Positions 1 through 5,021 of a DNA stretch of 5,021 nucleotides are shown piece after piece. A program made the translations under genes and the position numbers. This DNA comes from Cytophagales bacterium (lineage in GTDB: Bacteria; Bacteroidota; Bacteroidia; Cytophagales; Cyclobacteriaceae): NCBI GenBank assembly GCA_003537495.1, contig DPSB01000347.1, forward strand, positions 1 to 5,021, read 5' to 3'. Positions within the stretch are counted from its first letter, which is position 1. Each line of letters starts with the position of its first letter. Below the pieces are notes generated by a model. It was not told the origin of the DNA, did not search any database, and saw nothing but the letters and a program-made list of their open reading frames with translations.

Positions 1-471
1 AACACAAGATTAGAAGTAATTCGCGAAACGTTTGATCTGGGGCAACTTATAGATGAAGTAGTGGATGGACTTAAATTTAACGAGGGTGTAAGTCGCATTG
101 AGTTTAAATTGCACATTCCGCAAGGAACAAAAATTACCACCGACCCGGTGCGGCTTCGTATGGTGTTGAATAACCTGGTATCCAACGCGGTGCGTTATCA
201 CGATAAGTTAAAAGAAAAGCAGTTTATTGAAATTTATTACCGTTCGGGAAATCCACATGCCGAACTTTCGGTAAAAGATAATGGGCAGGGAATCAGGCCT
301 GAACATCTTGAAAAAATCTTTGACATGTTTTACAGAACCGCCTCCAGCACCGGTGGCTCAGGGTTGGGCTTATACATTGCACGCGAAGCAGCCGCACGCA
401 TGGGCGGAAGTATTTCTGTACGATCGGTTTATGGAAATGGATCTACATTCAATTTACTTTTGCCTATATAA
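1..471 (+). CDS. Sensor histidine kinase, C-terminal ATP-binding domain (5' partial)
   Basis: This is the C-terminal 156 residues of a two-component sensor histidine kinase. The frame is open from base 1, so the true start and the sensor and HisKA regions are outside the window. The first residues (LEVIRETFDLGQLIDEV) look like the linker that follows a HisKA dimerisation helix. The HATPase_c domain then shows its motifs in order: N box around residues 54-68 (LNNLVSNAVRYH, with the Mg-ATP asparagines), G1 box DNGQGI at 93-98, F box IFDMF at 106-110, and G2 box GGSGLGL at 118-124. The protein ends on a GNGSTFNLLLPI strand, so there is no C-terminal receiver domain. Family knowledge: the domain binds ATP for autophosphorylation of a histidine on the cytoplasmic side. 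All ATP-binding motifs are intact, so it should be active. The signal sensed and the partner regulator cannot be told from here, and no response regulator lies downstream. Confidence 0.93.
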   Translation, partial: NTRLEVIRETFDLGQLIDEVVDGLKFNEGVSRIEFKLHIPQGTKITTDPVRLRMVLNNLVSNAVRYHDKLKEKQFIEIYYRSGNPHAELSVKDNGQGIRPEHLEKIFDMFYRTASSTGGSGLGLYIAREAAARMGGSISVRSVYGNGSTFNLLLPI

Positions 472-535
472 TTTTTTGCATTGTATCTGATTTATTTTGT
501 TCATTCGCACCCCGATCTAAAACATTTGTGAGTGC

Positions 536-2797
536 ATGAATCCGATTGAATTAAAAATTGCATCAGAATTAAATCTTAAACTTGAACAAGTAACCTGTGT
601 GGTTGAATTACTGGCCGGTGGCGCAACCATTCCCTTTATAGCGCGCTATCGCAAAGAAGTTACCGGCAGTTTAGATGAGGTTGTTCTTGCAGCCATTCGC
701 GACAGGCAAGAGCAATTGCTGGAATTAGAAAAACGGAGAGAAGCTGTTTTAAAATCAATCGAAAAGCAAGAACGGCTTACGCCTGAATTGGCTCGTCTGA
801 TTGAACAAGCCGAGACGCTTAACGAACTGGAAGACATTTATCTGCCCTACAAACCAAAACGCAAAACACGAGCAAGTGTGGCAAAAGAAAAAGGTCTTGA
901 ACCTTTGGCTACGGTATTGTTTGAGCAGCAAGAAAAAAATATTGATGCACTTTCTAAAACATTTGTAGATGCGGAGAAAGGTGTGGCAAATGAACAAGAG
1001 GCATTGGATGGCGCCCGCGATATTATTGCGGAGTGGGTAAGTGAAAATCAGGAAGCCCGACAAAAAGTGCGGGAGTTGTTTTGGGCTGAAGGTGTGATTG
1101 AAGCTGCGGTTATAAAATCAAAGGCCGAGAGTGAGGAGGCGCAGAAGTTTAAAGATTATTTTGATTGGAAGGAACCGATTCAAAAAACACCTTCGCACCG
1201 ATTGCTGGCCATGCGTAGAGCCGAGAAGGAAGGCTTTATAACCTTGAATGTTGAACCTGAAGAACAACAAGTTATTACCGCACTTGAAAAACAATTTGTG
1301 AAAGGAACTTCTAAAGCAAGCGAGCAGGTTTCGCTGGCGGTTAAAGATTCCTATAAGCGTTTATTAAAACCTTCACTCGAAACTGAAATTCGGGTAGAGA
1401 GTAAAATAAAAGCCGATGTTGAAGCTATTCAGGTATTCGCAGCTAATCTGAAAAAACTTTTACTGGCTTCACCGTTAGGTCAGAAAAGAGTGTTGGCATT
1501 AGATCCGGGTTTTCGTACGGGCACTAAGTTAGTTTGCTTAGATGAGCAAGGTGCTTTGTTGTTCGATACCGTACTTTATCAGAATGAACCACAACGCGAA
1601 ACAGCTAAGTCGGCAACAATTGTATTAGGTCTTTGTGATAGGTTTAAGATTGAAGCCATTGCTATCGGCAATGGTACTGCCAGCCGCGAAACGGAGACCT
1701 TTGTAAAAGGTATTGGCTTACCAAAAGAAATTTTAATTGTGATGGTAAATGAAAGCGGAGCTTCTGTTTACTCAGCATCAGAGGTAGCGCGCGAAGAATT
1801 TCCAAATCATGATGTTACCGTGCGTGGTGCGGTTTCGATTGGCCGAAGATTAAAAGATCCGTTGGCAGAGTTAGTAAAGATCGATGCTAAGTCTATCGGG
1901 GTCGGTCAATATCAACACGATGTTGATCAACCCAAACTAAAGGCTGGGTTAGATGATGTTGTGGTGAGTTGTGTAAACTCGGTAGGTGTTGAATTGAACA
2001 CGGCCAGTAAGGAATTGCTTTCGTATGTGTCGGGTCTTGGGCCGCAGTTGGCAAAAAGCATTGTGGAGTATCGTAACCAACATGGCGCTTTCGCGGATCG
2101 TAAAGCATTATTGAAAGTACCGCGTTTAGGTGAGAAAGCATTTGAACAATGCGCAGGTTTCTTGCGCATTCGCGATTCAAAAAATCCGCTTGACGCCAGT
2201 GCGGTACATCCTGAACGTTATGAACTTGTAGAAAAATTTGCACAAGATTTAGGGTGCACGGTGAAAGATCTGATGACGAGTGCAGAGCTTCGCAGAAAGC
2301 TAGATCTGAAAAAATATGTATCAGAGTCAGTTGGCTTACCTACTTTAACTGATATTCTTACCGAACTTGAAAAACCCGGTCGCGACCCACGCGAAAAATT
2401 TGAACTGTTTGAATTTGCTGAAGGCGTGCATGAAATCAAGCACTTAAAAATCGGAATGAAGTTACCCGGCATTGTTACCAACGTAACAGCCTTTGGTGCT
2501 TTTGTAGATATTGGTGTACATCAGGATGGGTTAGTTCACATCAGCCACCTGAGCGATAAATTTGTGAAAGACCCCAACACGATTGTGGCCGTTCAACAGA
2601 AAGTGCAGGTGACGGTGGTGGAGGTTGATATTCCGCGTAAGCGTATTGCCTTGTCCATGAAGAGCGATCCGTTTGGGAATGCTCCGGTGCAAACCATTAA
2701 CCGTCCGGAGAAAACACGTAAGCCTGCGCCTCCTGTTAAAGCCGTGGAATCGATGGAAGATAAACTCGCTGCCTTGCGCGATAAGTTTAAGCGTTAG
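536..2797 (+). CDS. tex: Tex family RNA-binding transcription accessory protein
   Basis: A complete 753-residue Tex (YhgF-type) protein, close to the usual 720-785 residues. The ATG at 536 is chosen because the first residues (MNPIELKIASELNL) match the conserved Tex N-terminus. Domains in order: helical Tex N-terminal region (about 5-190, with GATIPFIARYRKEVTG); a central helical region; a YqgF/RNase H-like domain from about 318 (ALDPGFRTGTK, GNGTASRET at 378-386, and VNESGASVYSAS at 404-415); the conserved stretch LVKIDAKSIGVGQYQHDV; a helix-hairpin-helix region at about 487-547 (SGLGPQLAKSIVEYR); and an S1 RNA-binding domain at about 638-707 (VTNVTAFGAFVDIGVHQDG). The tail is basic and lysine/arginine-rich. 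Family knowledge: Tex is a cytoplasmic nucleic-acid-binding protein linked to transcription. It is needed for toxin gene expression in Bordetella, and the Pseudomonas structure is known, but its exact role is unsettled. It starts 64 bases after the kinase on the same strand, so read-through from that gene is possible. No Shine-Dalgarno sequence is visible, as is normal for Bacteroidota. Confidence 0.97.
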   Translation: MNPIELKIASELNLKLEQVTCVVELLAGGATIPFIARYRKEVTGSLDEVVLAAIRDRQEQLLELEKRREAVLKSIEKQERLTPELARLIEQAETLNELEDIYLPYKPKRKTRASVAKEKGLEPLATVLFEQQEKNIDALSKTFVDAEKGVANEQEALDGARDIIAEWVSENQEARQKVRELFWAEGVIEAAVIKSKAESEEAQKFKDYFDWKEPIQKTPSHRLLAMRRAEKEGFITLNVEPEEQQVITALEKQFVKGTSKASEQVSLAVKDSYKRLLKPSLETEIRVESKIKADVEAIQVFAANLKKLLLASPLGQKRVLALDPGFRTGTKLVCLDEQGALLFDTVLYQNEPQRETAKSATIVLGLCDRFKIEAIAIGNGTASRETETFVKGIGLPKEILIVMVNESGASVYSASEVAREEFPNHDVTVRGAVSIGRRLKDPLAELVKIDAKSIGVGQYQHDVDQPKLKAGLDDVVVSCVNSVGVELNTASKELLSYVSGLGPQLAKSIVEYRNQHGAFADRKALLKVPRLGEKAFEQCAGFLRIRDSKNPLDASAVHPERYELVEKFAQDLGCTVKDLMTSAELRRKLDLKKYVSESVGLPTLTDILTELEKPGRDPREKFELFEFAEGVHEIKHLKIGMKLPGIVTNVTAFGAFVDIGVHQDGLVHISHLSDKFVKDPNTIVAVQQKVQVTVVEVDIPRKRIALSMKSDPFGNAPVQTINRPEKTRKPAPPVKAVESMEDKLAALRDKFKR

Positions 2798-2818
2798 CAT
2801 TCGCTTTCTGATAATAAT

Positions 2819-2845
2819 GAACATCGATGTGTTCGAATTAGAACA
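2819..2845. repeat. Overlapping short inverted repeats in the tex-DUF4407 gap
   Basis: The perfect palindrome ACATCGATGT (2821-2830) overlaps TGTTC-N6-GAACA (2830-2845). GAAC/GTTC half-sites therefore occur three times (2819-2822, 2831-2834, 2841-2844). They lie 116-142 bases before the DUF4407 start and just after the tex stop. There is no T tract, so they do not form an intrinsic terminator. They could be an operator for a dimeric regulator, but short repeats of this size also arise by chance. Confidence 0.35.
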
Positions 2846-2869
2846 ATCCAGGAACGGAAGCATGTAATA

Positions 2870-2882
2870 GTGTGTGTGTGTG
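2870..2882. repeat. GT dinucleotide run
   Basis: Thirteen bases of alternating G and T sit in the tex-DUF4407 gap, about 78 bases before the DUF4407 start, followed by a GC-rich CGCGGG. The alternating purine-pyrimidine pattern extends to about 2884. It is a short simple repeat of about six units, too short to be a strong candidate for slippage-based switching. Confidence 0.6.
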
Positions 2883-2960
2883 CGCGGGATTATGGCAATG
2901 GCATTCAACTTGTTTGAAGTGTAGCCATACTAAACCCTGAACCACACCCGTTACTTCTCC

Positions 2961-4013
2961 ATGGAAAAAGTTAAACGATTCTTCTGGTTATGCTCAGGTG
3001 CGAGTATAACCTTACTCAATAAATGTGCTATCGAAAGCACGAAGTATGTGGGCATTGGTGCTACCATATTTTTTACGGGTGTGTTTGCGGCACTCGCAGC
3101 ATCGTATGCATTGTTTGCAGTTTTTGATAATATCTGGATAGCCATATTGCTTGGGTTGATCTGGGGTTTGATGATCTTCAACCTCGATCGGTTTATCGTG
3201 TCGAGTATGCGGAAAGAAGGCAAGCCCTGGCAGGAATGGTTGATGGCCACACCCCGGTTGATCTTAGCCATCATTATCTCAGTTGTGATAGCCAAACCAT
3301 TGGAGTTGAAAATTTTCGAAAAGGAAATCAACGCTGAGTTGGTATTGATGGAACAGCAAGCTTATGCCAATCAGGAGAATGAAGTAAAACTCCGGTTTCA
3401 AACAGAGCAAGATCAACTCAATAAAGAAATAGAAACGCTTAATACAGAAGTTATCAACAAAACAAATCAGCGGAACGAATTAGCCAAACAAGCACGCGAA
3501 GAAGCTGATGGTACAGGCGGCACCAAACAACGAAATGCCGGGCCGATCTACAAATTAAAAAAGGCAGACGCAGATAAGGCTGATCAGGAGTTGAAACAAC
3601 TCTCCGATCGCAACGAAACAATAATAGCCGATCGCAGAGCCACACTTGCAGCCACTCAATCAAAACTTCAAACGGAATTAATGCAACTCGAAAAACAAAA
3701 GCCCGATGGTTTGGCCAGCAGATTAGAAGCCCTTAGCAGGATTACACTCAACAGCAGCGCCATTGCGTTGGCAAGTTGGTTTATGATGTTGTTGTTTATT
3801 GCCATTGAAACGGCTCCGGTTTTTGTAAAACTGATTTCGCCCCGTGGCCCGTACGATCATTTATTAAAAATGGAAGAGCATGTTTATGAAGTACAACGCG
3901 TAGAACACCTGGCGCGCGAACATGCGGCTGCCAAAGAGCGATTAAAAGATCTGGCTACTACCGAAGCAGATTATGCCAATAACCGACTGGATGTGTTGTT
4001 GAATAAATCGTAA
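2961..4013 (+). CDS. DUF4407 family integral membrane protein with long coiled coil
   Basis: A 350-residue protein matching the DUF4407 family, whose function is unknown. The N-terminus has the family-like stretch FFWLCSGASITLLNKC (7-22) followed by ESTKYVGIGATIFFTGVFA. I see four hydrophobic segments: about 30-55, 58-75, 98-114 and 266-292. The second is followed by the conserved FNLDRFIVSSMRK motif (73-85). Between segments three and four lies a charged, Glu/Lys/Gln-rich helical region (about 117-255), likely a coiled coil. It is interrupted near 178-197 by a glycine-containing loop (GTGGTKQRNAGPIYKLKK) that also recurs in the family. The last membrane segment is followed by APVFVKLISPRGPYDHLL, another family hallmark, and a charged tail. 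There is no cleavable signal peptide. With four segments both ends should lie on the same side, probably the cytoplasm, placing the coiled coil in the periplasm or cytoplasm depending on segment three; this is inference. The ATG at 2961 keeps the conserved N-terminus just inside. It probably has its own promoter, as 163 bases separate it from tex. Confidence 0.9.
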   Translation: MEKVKRFFWLCSGASITLLNKCAIESTKYVGIGATIFFTGVFAALAASYALFAVFDNIWIAILLGLIWGLMIFNLDRFIVSSMRKEGKPWQEWLMATPRLILAIIISVVIAKPLELKIFEKEINAELVLMEQQAYANQENEVKLRFQTEQDQLNKEIETLNTEVINKTNQRNELAKQAREEADGTGGTKQRNAGPIYKLKKADADKADQELKQLSDRNETIIADRRATLAATQSKLQTELMQLEKQKPDGLASRLEALSRITLNSSAIALASWFMMLLFIAIETAPVFVKLISPRGPYDHLLKMEEHVYEVQRVEHLAREHAAAKERLKDLATTEADYANNRLDVLLNKS

Positions 4014-4016
4014 AAT

Positions 4017-4052
4017 AAATCGGGCTGTCTCTAATGAGGCAGCCCGATTTTT
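4017..4052. terminator. Bidirectional intrinsic terminator between convergent genes
   Basis: A strong hairpin lies in the gap between two convergent genes. The outer 11 bases (AAATCGGGCTG) pair perfectly with CAGCCCGATTT. Four more pairs (TCTC with GAGG, one of them a G-T wobble) extend the stem to 15 pairs around a TAAT loop. On the + strand it ends in five Ts. On the - strand the stem is followed by an AT-rich ATTTATTTTA tail. It begins 3 bases after the DUF4407 stop and ends 12 bases from the stop of the leftward gene, so it can serve both. Confidence 0.92.
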
Positions 4053-4064
4053 AGCGCTCCAATT

Positions 4065-4526
4065 TTATTGCCCCGGATTATCTTTAGCCAACTCAATCAT
4101 TAGTGCATCGTATTTTGTTTTTAGCGCAGCATCGGTGCCCAGCGCTTTTCTTACTTTATTAAACGTAGCCGCGCCAACATAATCTTTGGCAAGAGTTTGA
4201 ACAGCCTGATTAATTTTTAATGTAGCCGAGTCGCGCTTAACAGCCAACTCTTTTACAAATTCAATTTCTTCGGGAGTAGCCTTAGCTTCAGTCAATTTGG
4301 TTTCATCTGCAATGATTTTGGAAATTTCATTATACCGTGTAGCCGTTACTACTTTATTGGTTTTTACCAGCTCGGTAATCATTTCCTTTACTTCGGCTGA
4401 CATCTCATTGATCGAATCCATGGCCGTTGCATACTTGGTTAACTCTTCATCAGTAACAGTTGCTTCCTGAGCAAAAGCCAACGAGCTCAGTAAACACAAA
4501 AACGGAATTAAAAACTTTGTCTTCAT
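4065..4526 (-). CDS. Small secreted DUF4168-like protein
   Basis: A 153-residue exported protein. Residues 1-19 form a signal peptide: positively charged MKTK, a hydrophobic core (FLIPFLCLLSSL), and an AFA-Q signal peptidase I site giving a mature protein that starts near Q20. The mature part is short, helical and highly charged, with no cysteine. It resembles DUF4168: a DEELTKYATAM helix start, then a helix ending in RYNEISKIIADETKL. The pattern seems to occur twice. The first copy is at about 26-80 and the second at about 84-147, where PEEIEFVKEL and TFNKVRKALGTDAALK match the equivalent positions. The likely location is the periplasm, with no known biochemical activity for the family. The start is the ATG directly before the signal peptide. 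It ends 12 bases from the bidirectional terminator, and an upstream META-domain gene on the same strand may be co-transcribed with it. The export call is firm; the family name is moderate, made by pattern recognition only. Confidence 0.8.
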   Translation of the reverse strand: MKTKFLIPFLCLLSSLAFAQEATVTDEELTKYATAMDSINEMSAEVKEMITELVKTNKVVTATRYNEISKIIADETKLTEAKATPEEIEFVKELAVKRDSATLKINQAVQTLAKDYVGAATFNKVRKALGTDAALKTKYDALMIELAKDNPGQ

Positions 4527-4626
4527 AATAGTTTGGTTATAGTTAAACAGGTTGTTTAATACGCAGTTTAAAAACTACCAGTAGTAAGGCAAATATTTTT
4601 TTGATGAACGGTGTGAGATTTCGGAC

Positions 4627-5021
4627 TTAGTTTGCCAATTGGAAACGAGCAATGAGAACATCATTTTGAAGTAAATGCAACTCGTGGCCCAGTATTCGGT
4701 AGCTATTAATTACCTGAAGACTTTCAAGAAAGGAATTTTCAACGGCCATATTTTCCTGGCAGAACATGCGTGTGACGGCAATATTATTGAGCTTAAGTTT
4801 TTGCCCGGATACTTCATACGAACCTGCCAGTTGATTGCAACCACCAAAGCCATTTACCACCATACTCTTTTTGGCAAACATCAGATAGGGTTTGTTTTCG
4901 ACTGTGATTGTTTCTGCGCGGAGTTCTGTTAACGCCCAGCGCGTGTTTTCCAATGTGGCTTTTGTAATACCTACAGCTTTATTGATTTTATCTGACGGTC
5001 TGCAACCGATATTTAAGATTA
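4627..5021 (-). CDS. META/HslJ-like domain protein, probable lipoprotein (5' partial)
   Basis: The C-terminal 130 residues of a META domain (DUF306, HslJ-like) protein. The frame stays open to the right edge, so the start is outside the window. A TTG at 4951-4953 could be called as a start, but it sits just before the first domain strand and coding clearly continues upstream. The domain begins with the typical NTRWALTEL (visible 25-33). It then has GFGGCNQLAGSYEV (57-70) and TRMFCQENMAVENSFLESL (83-101), the two cysteine-bearing signature blocks of the family, and closes on short beta strands. The first visible residues are ILNIGCRPSDKINKA. The GC pair after hydrophobic residues looks like the end of a lipobox, with Cys at 5002-5004, followed by a polar linker. 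Family knowledge: META proteins are small beta-rich envelope proteins; E. coli HslJ is linked to heat induction and novobiocin resistance. A lipoprotein anchored in the outer or inner membrane is inferred, not shown. It lies 100 bases upstream of the DUF4168-like gene. Confidence 0.85.
   Translation of the reverse strand, partial: ILNIGCRPSDKINKAVGITKATLENTRWALTELRAETITVENKPYLMFAKKSMVVNGFGGCNQLAGSYEVSGQKLKLNNIAVTRMFCQENMAVENSFLESLQVINSYRILGHELHLLQNDVLIARFQLAN

Noticed and set aside
496..528. Possible Bacteroidota promoter for tex: TTTG, 21 bases, then AACATTTG
   Set aside because: The spacing fits the TTTG / TAnnTTTG model, but the -7 element has a mismatch at its first base and would put the transcript start almost at the ATG. 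It is too weak to list as a feature.
2819..2834. GAAC...GTTC resembling a Gram-positive type SOS (LexA) box
   Set aside because: The spacing is eight bases instead of four, and neither neighbour is a DNA-repair gene.
2870..2882. GT run as a phase-variation switch
   Set aside because: Only about six units, outside any coding frame and not placed between recognisable promoter elements.
2531..2908. A 125-codon open frame on the - strand opposite the S1 domain of tex
   Set aside because: The + strand frame encodes a well-conserved S1 domain. The antisense product is low in recognisable features and has no supporting context.
2951..3331. A 126-codon open frame on the - strand opposite the start of the DUF4407 gene
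   Set aside because: It lies antisense to a clearly conserved family N-terminus, and its product has no recognisable domain. It is a shadow frame.
4675..4932. An 85-codon open frame on the + strand opposite the META gene
   Set aside because: The - strand frame carries the META signature blocks; the + frame product resembles nothing known to me.
1..5021. Mobile element, CRISPR, defence system, tRNA or other RNA gene
   Set aside because: I saw no transposase, integrase, terminal repeats, spaced direct repeats or tRNA-like cloverleaf. Gene content and codon use look uniform across the window.

Overview
The window looks like an ordinary chromosomal stretch from a member of the Bacteroidota, probably of Cytophagales type. 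The main reasons are the moderate AT bias, the lack of clear Shine-Dalgarno sequences before starts, a histidine kinase tail of the kind common in that phylum, and a DUF4407 membrane protein very close to the versions found there. The assignment to order is an inference from protein style, not a computed result.

Layout: the left edge (1-471, +) holds the C-terminal part of a sensor histidine kinase whose beginning lies outside the window. After a 64-base gap comes a complete tex gene (536-2797, +), coding for a 753-residue Tex/YhgF-type RNA-binding transcription accessory protein. A 163-base gap (2798-2960) has several short inverted repeats and a GT dinucleotide run but no gene. It leads to a complete DUF4407 membrane/coiled-coil protein (2961-4013, +). 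A strong hairpin at 4017-4052 separates the rightward genes from a leftward pair and can terminate transcription from both sides. The leftward pair is a small secreted DUF4168-like protein (4065-4526, -) and, upstream of it, a META/HslJ-like protein (4627-5021, -). The 5' end of the META gene runs off the right edge, and its visible start looks like the end of a lipoprotein signal peptide.

Functionally there is no obvious single pathway. The kinase and tex are signalling and housekeeping functions. The DUF4407 protein is an inner-membrane protein of unknown role. The two leftward genes are both predicted to be exported to the cell envelope and may be co-transcribed, which is an inference from their shared strand and a 100-base gap. 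I found no CRISPR array, RNA gene, transposon, phage gene or evident defence or toxin system. The parts closest to being uncharacterised are the DUF4407 protein and the small duplicated DUF4168-like protein.
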